Translations under genes and position numbers: made by a program
NCBI GenBank assembly: GCA_020845705.1
Contig: JADLFH010000052.1
Span: forward strand, 24,888 to 88,887
DNA: 64,000 nt
Reading direction: 5' to 3'
From: Microthrixaceae bacterium
GTDB taxonomy: Bacteria > Actinomycetota > Acidimicrobiia > Acidimicrobiales > Microtrichaceae
The notes under the pieces: generated by a model
Database searches by the model: none
What the model was told of the DNA's origin: nothing
What the model saw: only the letters and a program-made list of their open reading frames with translations
Shown here: in pieces, positions 44,458 to 51,669 of the stretch
Numbering within the stretch: the stretch's first letter is position 1
How the letters are laid out: every line of letters starts with the position of its first letter

Positions 44458-44517
44458 CCTCTCGGACCCCTTTCCTCGTCGCGAGCCGCCCCAGATGTCG
44501 CCCCGCTCGACCATGCA

Positions 44518-44606
44518 CCGGTTGGTCGACCGACTGCTCTATGGTCCGGGGCGTACGGCGAAGAGGGTATCCGAACCGTGCCGTCGGTCACAGCTCGACC
44601 AACCGG
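44518..44606. repeat. Long-range 12-bp inverted repeat
   Basis: CCGGTTGGTCGA (44518-44529) and TCGACCAACCGG (44595-44606) are perfect complements 65 bases apart. Inside them CCGAC and GTCGG extend the pairing. The structure starts 5 bases past the stop of the 122-residue protein gene and ends just before the surface-protein gene. It may be an extended terminator or a structured RNA. Confidence 0.45.
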
Positions 44607-44611
44607 GGACC

Positions 44612-44980
44612 TCAGCCCGTTGCGCGCCCGATGTGCAGCGTGTCGCCCATGAGGTTCGCGTCGATCCCGCGGCGGCGCAGGTCGTCGGTGATGAGCGCAG
44701 CCACGATCCGTGGCTCCGCGGGCCGCCCGCCGATGCTCGCCTCGGGGATCGGCAGTTCCAGGGGCGAGGCCCCGGGTGACGGCGGAGCCGACTCCAGCTG
44801 GTCGTGGATCACGGCGATCACCACGGAGATGTCTCTGGGGTCGATGGGTTCGGGGGAGCCATGCTCGACGAGGGTAGGAGCGCGGCGAGCGACCCGTTCG
44901 CGCCACACCCGCCGCAAGGTGATCACCGCGAAGGGTGAGACCAGCGCCGCGGCGACCAGGAAGGCGGAGACCAGGCTCAC
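44612..44980 (-). CDS. Small membrane-anchored hypothetical protein
   Basis: A 122-residue protein with one N-terminal membrane helix (about 3-20), an Arg-rich segment (RRVWRERVARR) likely on the cytoplasmic side, and a soluble tail with VVIAVIHDQLES and ALITDDLRRRGIDANLMGDTLHIG. I recognise no family. It starts with GTG at 44980 without a clear ribosome site. Its codon use is ordinary for the window. It is divergent from the small open frame at 45027. Confidence 0.6.
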   Translation of the reverse strand: MSLVSAFLVAAALVSPFAVITLRRVWRERVARRAPTLVEHGSPEPIDPRDISVVIAVIHDQLESAPPSPGASPLELPIPEASIGGRPAEPRIVAALITDDLRRRGIDANLMGDTLHIGRATG

Positions 44981-45026
44981 TGCCGGCGCAACCTAGCCAC
45001 GCCATGGCTCGGTAGGGTGATCGGCC

Positions 45027-45446
45027 GTGGACGACGCCGAGAACCTCGAGATCGACCCCGCGCAGCTCGATGCGATCCAGCGCGAGCTCGACGCGGTCCA
45101 GGGTGTGCTCGACGGGTTGGATCGCATCGCCCCGGCCACCGCGGCGGACGGCGATCCGGCGGCGGAGATTCTCGCTCTGGTCGCCGTGGGTTTCGACGGC
45201 GCGGGGTCAGATCTGATCGGGGATGGTGACGTCGTGTTCCGCGAGCAGGTCGAGACGATCCCCGAGGCCGTAGCCCCGCTGGGGGTGGTGGTCGAGCCAG
45301 CGGCCCCCGAGGTTGGCGACACGGTGTCGCCCGGCGCCGAGACCCTCCTCGATCTGCATGATGACCCCGCCGTGGGTCACGCAGAGGATGTCGGACCCCG
45401 CGAAGCGCTCCACGAGGGCGTCGAGGGTTCCCATCACCCGGGCTGA
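45027..45446 (+). CDS. Doubtful short gene overlapping the phosphatase gene
   Basis: The first 30-45 codons from GTG at 45027 read like a real helical peptide (IDPAQLDAIQRELDAVQGVLDGLD). The frame then runs 240 bases antisense through the 3' end of the phosphatase gene, where its sequence is probably meaningless. Either a short gene is truncated or frameshifted here, or the whole frame is chance. No family is recognised, although the helix vaguely resembles the N-terminal coiled coil of DksA/TraR-like proteins. Confidence 0.3.
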   Translation: MDDAENLEIDPAQLDAIQRELDAVQGVLDGLDRIAPATAADGDPAAEILALVAVGFDGAGSDLIGDGDVVFREQVETIPEAVAPLGVVVEPAAPEVGDTVSPGAETLLDLHDDPAVGHAEDVGPREALHEGVEGSHHPG

Positions 45447-45800
45447 GAGCGCTTCGTCAGGTTCCCACCCACCCGGCCGCCGACCGGTGGCGAGGTAGTC
45501 GGGGTAGCGGTGGTCGATCTCGGCTCGGGTCATCCCCGACCACTCGCCCGCGTCGCGTTCGGCCATTCCCTCCAGTTCCAGAACCGGCCCGATGCCTATC
45601 GCGTCAGCCAGCACCTGCGCGGTCTCCCGGGCGCGGTCCAGGCGCGAGCTGCACACCAGGTCGACGGTGCCCACCGACAGCGCCGCGATACGTGCCTGAC
45701 GGCGACCCAGGTCGGTCAGGGGCGGGTTCGCCTGGCCCTGCCAGAGCCCGGCCTCGTTCCAGGTGGACTGTCCGTGGCGGACGAGCAGGATGCGGGTCAC
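45207..45800 (-). CDS. Histidine phosphatase family protein
   Basis: A 197-residue phosphoglycerate-mutase-like phosphatase. LVRHGQSTWNEAGLWQGQANPPLT carries the catalytic RHG; SSRLDRARETAQVL, the GMAERDAGEWSG acid loop and VTHGGVI (second His) complete the site. The GTG at 45800 begins TRILLVRHGQ. An earlier in-frame GTG at 46010 lies within the divergent MoaD gene. The substrate is unknown; such proteins range from sugar phosphates to cobalamin precursors. Confidence 0.9.
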   Translation of the reverse strand: MTRILLVRHGQSTWNEAGLWQGQANPPLTDLGRRQARIAALSVGTVDLVCSSRLDRARETAQVLADAIGIGPVLELEGMAERDAGEWSGMTRAEIDHRYPDYLATGRRPGGWEPDEALSARVMGTLDALVERFAGSDILCVTHGGVIMQIEEGLGAGRHRVANLGGRWLDHHPQRGYGLGDRLDLLAEHDVTIPDQI

Positions 45801-45833
45801 AGCCGGGCACGGTACCCCCGCTACGCTCGGCCC

Positions 45834-46073
45834 GTGGCTGTGCTGCGACTCTTTGCACAAGCGCGTGAGGCTGCCGGAACCTCGTCGGCCGACTTCGATG
45901 CGGCTGACGTGGCCGGAGTCCTCGCGGCGGCGGTGGATCGCTTCGGTCCCGGGTTCGCATCGGTGCTCTCGACGTGCAAGGTGTGGGTCAACGGTGAACC
46001 CGCGGAGCATGCCGACGAAGTCGGACCCACCGACGAGGTGGCAGTCCTCCCCCCGGTTTCGGGCGGAACGTGA
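45834..46073 (+). CDS. MoaD/ThiS-family ubiquitin-like sulfur carrier
   Basis: A 79-residue beta-grasp protein. LRLFAQAREAAGT at the start, VWVNGEPAEHADEVGPTDEVAVLPPVSGG at the end. The diglycine is followed by one extra residue, Thr, before the stop, whereas functional MoaD normally ends in Gly-Gly. A peptidase would be needed to expose it, or the tail is tolerated. The GTG at 45834 is the only sensible start. Its stop overlaps the next gene (GTGA). Confidence 0.85.
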   Translation: MAVLRLFAQAREAAGTSSADFDAADVAGVLAAAVDRFGPGFASVLSTCKVWVNGEPAEHADEVGPTDEVAVLPPVSGGT

Positions 46074-46858
46074 GAGCGGTTTCGGCTTTCGCAGACCGCT
46101 ACGCAGTGGTTCCCGATCTGCGGGGGCCTCGAATCCGTCTGGGTGTGTTGTGGACCGCCGCGCTGTTCGTGGCCGCCTTCGTGGACCCAGTGGCGCTCGC
46201 GCTCTTCCTCGGTGTCACCGCGGCGGTTGCCGGTTTGCAGGTGTCGGGCCGGTGGCACGATGCCCGACAGCCGGCCAACCAGGCCCTGGCCGCGGGCGCC
46301 GCCTTCGTCATCGTGATGGCGGCGGCTGTGAACAACGTGGTGCTGGGGCTGGCAGTCGTGTTGTTCGCGGCGCTGTCGGTGGTCTTGCCGGTGTCCTTCC
46401 ACGATGCGCCCGTCACCGACCCCAAGACGGGCGCTCGCCTTGCCTGGGGGACGCTCGCAGCAGGGTTTCCACCGGCGCTCGCGTGCGCGGCGGCGGTACA
46501 GGTGTCGAGGGTCGACGCCATGGCCTTGCTGTTCCTCCTCGGTGCGGTGTGTACCTACGACGCGGGCGACTTCCTCTGCAACGGCGGGCCCCGCCGGCGT
46601 CTCGTCGGCCCGCTGGCGGGGATGCTGGGCGTCGGCGTGGTCAGCGCTGCGATGTACTTCGCACAGCCGCCGCCCTTCGGCTCGAAGGGATCGATCGGCG
46701 TCGGCCTGGTGTTGTGCGTGGCCTGCCCGCTGGGGCAGCTCCTGGGGTCGTGGCTCCTGCCACGTGCCCGCACACCGGCGCCGGCACTTCGGCGCCTGGA
46801 TTCGTGGCTCATAGCCGCGCCGGCGATGGTGGTCGCGGCGTGGATCGCCCCATCCTGA
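46070..46858 (+). CDS. CdsA-like membrane protein with degenerate signature
   Basis: A 262-residue polytopic protein resembling phosphatidate cytidylyltransferase. Eight or so helices include AVCTYDAGDFLCNGGPRRRLVGPLAG, where CdsA has its D-x-G loop. The terminal ALRRLDSWLIAAPAM aligns with the CdsA DRxDSLLxAAP end. The usual K-R-x4-K-D and HGG parts of the signature are missing, replaced by LPRARTPAPALRR. It may be a divergent CDP-alcohol synthase or an inactive relative. It is translationally coupled to the MoaD-like gene. Confidence 0.6.
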   Translation: MRAVSAFADRYAVVPDLRGPRIRLGVLWTAALFVAAFVDPVALALFLGVTAAVAGLQVSGRWHDARQPANQALAAGAAFVIVMAAAVNNVVLGLAVVLFAALSVVLPVSFHDAPVTDPKTGARLAWGTLAAGFPPALACAAAVQVSRVDAMALLFLLGAVCTYDAGDFLCNGGPRRRLVGPLAGMLGVGVVSAAMYFAQPPPFGSKGSIGVGLVLCVACPLGQLLGSWLLPRARTPAPALRRLDSWLIAAPAMVVAAWIAPS

Positions 46859-46882
46859 CTCAACCCGGGCGAGACTCTGCCG

Positions 46883-47440
46883 ATGGAGAAGCGCGCAAAG
46901 CCCACCACCAAGGAGCAACACGTGCTGGCTGTGCTGGACTCACTGCTGGACGACTTCGATCCGGGAATCATCAGCCGGCGTGACATCGTCGAGCTCCGGG
47001 CGTTGCGGGACCGTTGCCAGGAGATGGAGGCGGGACTCTCCCTCGGTCGTCGCCTCGCGCAGGGGCGTCTCGACATCGTGATGGCGGAGCTGGAACGACG
47101 CGGGGGTGGTGCGGCCGGGCTGATCGAGCGGCTGCCGGAGGTGCTGGCCAAGCACACACGTGGGTCGGGGCCGCCCCGGCCGGTTCGCGACACGGAGCTT
47201 CCGGCCTTCACCGACGACATCGCGGCGGCTCTCGAAGAACTGCTTCCGGCCGAACAGCTCGGCCATCTCGACCAGGTCGATCCTGCCGAGCTCGACGCGG
47301 TGATCGAGAGGCTGCGTGACTTCGAGCAGGAGGTGTCGCGCAAGCGTCACGAGCTGCACCGGGTGATCGACGACCTTCAAGAGGAGATCGTGGGCCGCTA
47401 TCGCAGTGGCGCGGCCTCCGTCGATGACCTCCTGCGTTGA
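46883..47440 (+). CDS. rsiG: RsiG-like c-di-GMP-binding anti-sigma factor
   Basis: A 185-residue, highly helical acidic protein without membrane segments. It carries the c-di-GMP signature E-x3-S-x2-R-x3-Q-x3-D of Streptomyces RsiG at Glu49, Ser53, Arg56, Gln60 and Asp64. A second copy with His in place of Gln is at Glu148, Ser152, Arg155, His159 and Asp163. In Streptomyces, RsiG bound to c-di-GMP holds the sporulation and motility sigma factor WhiG. Here the sigma partner is not in the window. Assignment rests on the motif and the helical layout. Confidence 0.75.
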   Translation: MEKRAKPTTKEQHVLAVLDSLLDDFDPGIISRRDIVELRALRDRCQEMEAGLSLGRRLAQGRLDIVMAELERRGGGAAGLIERLPEVLAKHTRGSGPPRPVRDTELPAFTDDIAAALEELLPAEQLGHLDQVDPAELDAVIERLRDFEQEVSRKRHELHRVIDDLQEEIVGRYRSGAASVDDLLR

Positions 47441-47510
47441 GCCACCCGCCGGCTCGGGTTGCTCGCGGCTGTCTACGCTGTGTTCGCAACTGTGGCTGTA
47501 GCCTGATGTT

Positions 47511-47882
47511 GTGAAAGACGAGATCGACAAGCGCTGGCACGATCTCGGCGAGTTCATTCGTGAACAGCGAAGTGTGGGCCAGTTGTCGCTGCGAAAGCTG
47601 TCCGAGCTCGCCGGTGTTTCGAACCCGTATCTGAGCCAGATAGAACGCGGCTTGCGCAAGCCGTCCGCGGAGATCCTCCAGCAGATCGCGAGGGCACTGG
47701 AGATCTCCTCCGAGACCCTCTACGTGCGAGCCGGGATCCTCGATGAGCCGAACGACTCCATCGACCTGGTGCGTGAGATCCGGCGCGATCCGCACCTCAA
47801 CGAGGATCAGAAGAAGACCCTGGTGCGCATCTACGAGTCGTTCCGACGGGAGAACGAGCCGGTGGATCCGGCGCTCGGCTGA
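47511..47882 (+). CDS. XRE-family helix-turn-helix regulator
   Basis: A 123-residue DNA-binding protein. The HTH (about 12-66) reads LGEFIREQRSVGQLSLRKLSELAGVSNPYLSQIERGLRKPS, a strong XRE match. A C-terminal acidic and basic helical part (LVREIRRDPHLNEDQKKTLVRIYESF) may dimerise or sense a signal. The GTG start lies 70 bases after rsiG. This type of regulator is widespread in actinobacteria next to envelope or lipid genes. The target is unknown. Confidence 0.85.
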   Translation: MKDEIDKRWHDLGEFIREQRSVGQLSLRKLSELAGVSNPYLSQIERGLRKPSAEILQQIARALEISSETLYVRAGILDEPNDSIDLVREIRRDPHLNEDQKKTLVRIYESFRRENEPVDPALG

Positions 47883-47927
47883 CCCCGACTGGAATCGCGG
47901 AGGGGGGCGCGTGGTTGAGTGGTAGGG

Positions 47928-49145
47928 ATGCCTGCCGTCGCGATGCTGTCGATGCACACGTCCCCGCTGCTGCAACCTGGCACGGGCGACGCCGGTGGGA
48001 TGAACGTTTTCGTGCGGGAGCTGGCCGCCTCGCTGGCGCAGGCCGGCGTGTCGGTGCGTGTATACGTGCGCCGTGACGGACCGGATCAGCCCGACGTGGT
48101 CACGGTGGAGCCGGGCTTCGAGGTACGCCATGTCACAGCCGGTGACCAGAGCCTTCCCAAGGAGCGTCTCGGCGACGTGGTCGATCGCTTCGCCGACGTG
48201 GTGGGAGCCGACGTCGCAGCCGATGGCGATGTGTCGGCCATCCACGCTAACTACTGGCTCTCGGGTGTCGCGGGACACCGTCTCAAGCACGAGCTGGGCC
48301 TGCCGCTGGTCTCCACGTTCCACACTCTGGGTCGTGTGAAGTCGGCGACGGGTGACCGTGAGCCGCATCGGCGCGCCGAGGCCGAGGCGGCGGTCAGCGG
48401 GTGCTCCGACCTCATCACCGCGGCGAACTCGGTCGAGGTGACTCAGCTTGTGGACCTGTACGGAGCGAACCGCGAGCGGATCGAGCTCGTGGCGCCCGGT
48501 GTCGACAGGGCGTTCTTCTCCCCGGGTGATCGAGCCGGGGCTCGTCGTGCGTTGGGCCTCGACGGGCGGCCGGTGGTGTTGTTCGTGGGTCGCCTCCAGC
48601 CCCTCAAGGGTGCAACCGTCGCGGTGGAGGCGCTGGCCGCCATGGTGCGACGTGACGCCCGGCTCCTGTTGGTGGGAGGCCCCAGCGGACCCGGCGGCCC
48701 CGCCGAGCTGGCGGCTTTGGAGTTGGCGGTGGAACGGCTCGGGCTGTCGGATCGGGTGGTGATGGTCCCCCCGCAGCCGCATCACCTGCTGTCCACCTAC
48801 TACCGCGCGGCCGATGCCTGCGTGGTGCCCAGCCGTTCGGAGTCCTTCGGGCTGGTGGCGCTGGAGGCCGCGGCGTGTGGGATCCCGGTTGTCGCGTCGG
48901 CCGTCGGCGGGCTCACAACGTTGGTGCGTCACGGCGAAAGCGGCTTCCTCGTGAAGGACCGGAACCCGGTGGAGTTCGCCGCCCGCCTCGATTCCTTGCT
49001 CGGGAACGCCGGCCTGGCCGAAGCCATGGGTCGAGCCGGCATGGAAGTGGCCCGGCGGTACGCGTGGTCTTCCACCGCCGGCCGGCTTCGACGGATCTAT
49101 GCGGATCTCGCCCGCCGTCCGGCCCTGGTGGAGTGCGGCGCGTGA
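47928..49145 (+). CDS. mshA: D-inositol-3-phosphate glycosyltransferase (MshA)
   Basis: GT4 enzyme that joins GlcNAc to inositol-3-phosphate, the first step of mycothiol synthesis. SMHTSPLLQPGTGDAGGMNVFVRE at about 8-31 is the MshA hallmark. VAPGVDRAFFSPGDR, FVGRLQPLKG, and PSRSESFGLVALEAAACGIPVVAS form the GT-B donor site. The ATG at 47928 gives 405 residues; a GTG 9 bases upstream is an alternative. It is coupled to ybjN by a GTGA overlap, an order conserved in actinobacteria. Confidence 0.93.
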   Translation: MPAVAMLSMHTSPLLQPGTGDAGGMNVFVRELAASLAQAGVSVRVYVRRDGPDQPDVVTVEPGFEVRHVTAGDQSLPKERLGDVVDRFADVVGADVAADGDVSAIHANYWLSGVAGHRLKHELGLPLVSTFHTLGRVKSATGDREPHRRAEAEAAVSGCSDLITAANSVEVTQLVDLYGANRERIELVAPGVDRAFFSPGDRAGARRALGLDGRPVVLFVGRLQPLKGATVAVEALAAMVRRDARLLLVGGPSGPGGPAELAALELAVERLGLSDRVVMVPPQPHHLLSTYYRAADACVVPSRSESFGLVALEAAACGIPVVASAVGGLTTLVRHGESGFLVKDRNPVEFAARLDSLLGNAGLAEAMGRAGMEVARRYAWSSTAGRLRRIYADLARRPALVECGA

Positions 49146-49636
49146 GTGGCACGGAGCCGTCCAGCACTGCGGAGCCGTCCAGCACTGCGGAGCTGGAACG
49201 TCTGGAGGCGCTGGTCGACTCGTGGGCGGCCGCACAGGCGGAGGAGAACCCTTCGGTGGCCGCGGTGGTTCGCGACCACGAGTCGGGGGAGCGACGCTGG
49301 TTCGTCCGGCTCCACGGCGAAGAGAAGGACGTGTTCTCGGTGTGGTTCCATCTCCGCCAGCGGAACCTGCACGTGGAGACCTATCTCATGCCGGCGCCGG
49401 AGGACGATGCCGAGAGGCTCTATGAGCACCTGTTGAGGCGGAGCGCCACGATCGCACCGTTCTCGTGCTGCATCGGCGAGGAGGATGCGATCTACCTGAC
49501 CTCGCAGGTGCCGAACCGTTGGATCGACGAGCACGTGCTGGACGAGCTGCTCGGCGGTGCATACGAGTACACGGAGAGGTGCTTCCGGCCGGCAATGAGG
49601 ATCGGGTTGGCGGGTCGTCTGCCACCCGGTTTCTGA
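49142..49636 (+). CDS. YbjN-domain protein next to mshA
   Basis: A 164-residue protein of the YbjN family with a two-layer fold: LERLEALVDSWAAAQ, FVRLHGEEKDVFSVWFHLRQRNLHVETYLMPAPEDDAERLYEHLLRR and GEEDAIYLTSQVP are conserved blocks. Function is unknown; adjacency to mshA is conserved in mycobacteria and relatives. The N-terminus holds an exact 18-base tandem duplication (49153-49170 and 49171-49188) encoding EPSSTA twice. Confidence 0.85.
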   Translation: MSGTEPSSTAEPSSTAELERLEALVDSWAAAQAEENPSVAAVVRDHESGERRWFVRLHGEEKDVFSVWFHLRQRNLHVETYLMPAPEDDAERLYEHLLRRSATIAPFSCCIGEEDAIYLTSQVPNRWIDEHVLDELLGGAYEYTERCFRPAMRIGLAGRLPPGF

Positions 49637-49664
49637 CTCCTCTCCGATACGCGGCAAATTCTCG

Positions 49665-49693
49665 TTGCATTTCGTGTTGTTTCGATTTACTGT
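49665..49693 (+). promoter_or_regulatory. Candidate sigma-70-type promoter upstream of proC
   Basis: TTGCAT (49665-49670) and TACTGT (49688-49693) are separated by 17 bases within an unusually AT-rich patch. A start near 49700 would give proC a leader of about 110 bases containing complementary segments (GAGGGTGC with GCACCCTC; CGGGGAA with TTCCCCG). Confidence 0.5.
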
Positions 49694-49811
49694 GGCCCGC
49701 AACGCCGGAGGGTGCGCATCGGAACGTCGGGGAAGCGGGCTGATGCTGCACCCTCTGGTCGCGTTCCCCGCCAATTCCCGCCCTCCTGCCGTGTCGATAG
49801 GGTGAGCTCCG

Positions 49812-50597
49812 ATGAGTCGGCTCCAGATCGTCGGTGGCGGCAAGATGGGCGAGGCGTTGCTCGCGGGACTGCTGCGGTCGGGCTATGCGGAACCACCCGA
49901 GTTGATCGTGGTCGAGCCGGTCGCTGCGCGGCGTGAGGAGCTGAGCGCGGCCCACCCCGGAGTGGGCGTCCGTGCCGAGATCGCAGTCGCCGAGGGCACG
50001 ATCGTGGCCGTGAAGCCATCGGACGTCCCTGAGGTGGTGGGCGAGGTGGCTGCTTCGGGGTGTCCGCGGCTGTTGTCGATCGCGGCGGGGGTCACCCTTG
50101 CCACTCTGGAGGCGGCGGCCGGCACCGAGATCAGGATCATCCGTGCCATGCCGAACACCCCTGCCACCATCGGTGTGGGTGCAGCGGCCATTGCCGGGGG
50201 TAGTGCAGCGGGGGAGGACGACCTCGCCTGGGCCGAGGAAATCCTCGGCGCCGTTGGCACCGTCGTGCGGGTCACCGAGTCCCAGCTCGACGCGGTCACG
50301 GGTCTTTCGGGATCGGGGCCGGCCTATGTGTTCCTCGTCGTCGAGGCGCTGGCAGACGCCGGAGTTCTGGTGGGCCTGTCGCGACCGGTGGCCGAGCAGC
50401 TCGCAACCCAGACGCTGCTGGGCGCCGCGCAGCTTCTCGCGTCGAGCGACCAGAGCGCGGCCGAGCTGCGGGCCGGGGTCACCTCGCCTGGGGGCACAAC
50501 CGCCGCGGGGGTGCACCAGCTCGAGCTGGCTGCGGTGCGGGCCGCCTTCTCCGAGGCCGTGTTGGCAGCGACGAAGAGATCCCGGGAGCTGGGGTGA
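49812..50597 (+). CDS. proC: Pyrroline-5-carboxylate reductase
   Basis: NAD(P)H-dependent last step of proline synthesis. LQIVGGGKMGEALLAGLL binds the nucleotide, VAVKPSDVPEV and AMPNTPATIGVGAAAI follow, and the C-terminal GLSGSGPAYVFLVVEALADAGV and VTSPGGTTAAGVHQLE are the ProC signature. Length 261 is normal. Its stop overlaps the next gene (GTGA), an unusual partner for proC. Confidence 0.95.
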   Translation: MSRLQIVGGGKMGEALLAGLLRSGYAEPPELIVVEPVAARREELSAAHPGVGVRAEIAVAEGTIVAVKPSDVPEVVGEVAASGCPRLLSIAAGVTLATLEAAAGTEIRIIRAMPNTPATIGVGAAAIAGGSAAGEDDLAWAEEILGAVGTVVRVTESQLDAVTGLSGSGPAYVFLVVEALADAGVLVGLSRPVAEQLATQTLLGAAQLLASSDQSAAELRAGVTSPGGTTAAGVHQLELAAVRAAFSEAVLAATKRSRELG

Positions 50598-51511
50598 GCC
50601 ACGCCGAGCCCGCCGGCGGGCTCCGCTTCGACACGGTGACGTTCCTGTCGGATTACGGAACCACCGATGAGTTCGTTGGCGTGGTGCACTCGGTCATCCG
50701 CCAGCTCGCTCCCGGCGTCGCCGTCGTGGACCTAACCCACGAGATCGAGCCCTACGACGTGCGTGCGGCTTCGTTGACCCTGGCCCGCAGCACCCAGTAC
50801 CTGTGCCCTGGCGTGATCCTGGCCGTGGTGGATCCGGGTGTCGGAACCGCCAGACGTGGGGTGGCCGTCGAGGTCGCCGGCGGCAAGGCGGTGCTGATCG
50901 GTCCGGACAACGGCCTGTTGGCCGCGGCGGTGACCATGGCCGGCGGTGCCGAGCGGGCCGTGGTGTTGGATCGACCCGAGTACCACCTTTGCGCCCCCGG
51001 GCCCACCTTCGACGGTCGTGACGTGTTCGCTCCGGTGGCCGCGCACCTGTGTCGGGGAGTGGCGTTGGAGGAGGTCGGCACGCCCATCGATGCGGCGTCG
51101 CTTCTGCCGGGGCTGATGCCCCTGTCGGAGGTGGACGACCTCGGTGTCCTGCGGGCCGAGGTCCTTTGGATCGACCGCTACGGCAACGTGCAGCTCAACG
51201 TGGACCCCGACCAGATCCTGGGCTGGCCCGACAGGATCGAGTTGCAGCTCGGGGAGGCGCGCCGAGTCACCCGACGCGCCGATGCCTTCGCCGAGTTGCG
51301 TGCCGGTGAGATCGGCCTGTTGGTCGACTCCTACGGCCTGCTCACGCTCGTGGCGGATCGGGCGTCGGCCGCCGAGGAGCTCGGGCTTGGCGCGGGTGAC
51401 GCCGTGGGCTTGGCCGCTTCCGACGCTTCCGACGCTTCCGACGCTTCCGACGGGGCCACGCCGGTGTCCTTGACGCTGCGCCCCGGGCCCGGCGGAGTGG
51501 AGGGTCCATGA
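50594..51511 (+). CDS. SAM hydrolase / S-adenosyl-methionine hydroxide adenosyltransferase family protein
   Basis: A 305-residue member of the DUF62 family (related to fluorinase and chlorinase), which splits SAM to adenosine and methionine using a water-derived hydroxide. FLSDYGTTDEFVGVVHSVI, LTHEIEPYDVRAAS, VVDPGVGTARRGV and GPDNGLLAA are the family blocks; IDRYGNVQLNV opens the C-terminal domain. A fourfold exact 9-base repeat (51415-51450) encodes a Ser-Asp-Ala run near residues 275-286. It is coupled to proC and to the microprotein gene. Confidence 0.9.
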   Translation: MSHAEPAGGLRFDTVTFLSDYGTTDEFVGVVHSVIRQLAPGVAVVDLTHEIEPYDVRAASLTLARSTQYLCPGVILAVVDPGVGTARRGVAVEVAGGKAVLIGPDNGLLAAAVTMAGGAERAVVLDRPEYHLCAPGPTFDGRDVFAPVAAHLCRGVALEEVGTPIDAASLLPGLMPLSEVDDLGVLRAEVLWIDRYGNVQLNVDPDQILGWPDRIELQLGEARRVTRRADAFAELRAGEIGLLVDSYGLLTLVADRASAAEELGLGAGDAVGLAASDASDASDASDGATPVSLTLRPGPGGVEGP

Positions 51512-51603
51512 GGAAGGGCACGACCATCGCCGTGGTTCTGCTGCTCCTCGCGTTGCTCGCGGCCGCCTCGGTGCAGCTGATCATGACCCTCCGACTGAAG
51601 TAG
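51508..51603 (+). CDS. 31-residue single-helix membrane microprotein
   Basis: Starts with ATG overlapping the previous stop (ATGA) and encodes MRKGTTIAVVLLLLALLAAA, a single membrane helix, then a short SVQLIMTLRLK tail with a terminal Lys. The translational coupling and positive flanks at both ends suggest a real gene. Function is unknown; it may be an accessory subunit or a regulator of a membrane protein. A hairpin terminator follows 18 bases later. Confidence 0.6.
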   Translation: MRKGTTIAVVLLLLALLAAASVQLIMTLRLK

Positions 51604-51620
51604 CGGTCACCTACTGTCGG

Positions 51621-51642
51621 GGCCCCGAGTACCCTCGGGGCC
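51621..51642 (+). terminator. 9-bp GC hairpin after the proC operon
   Basis: GGCCCCGAG (51621-51629) pairs with CTCGGGGCC (51634-51642) around TACC, between the microprotein stop and the acyl-CoA ligase start. It marks the end of the proC-SAM enzyme-microprotein transcript. No U-run follows. Confidence 0.55.
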
Positions 51643-51669
51643 TGCCGTCGGCCGGCTGAGGGAGCCTGC

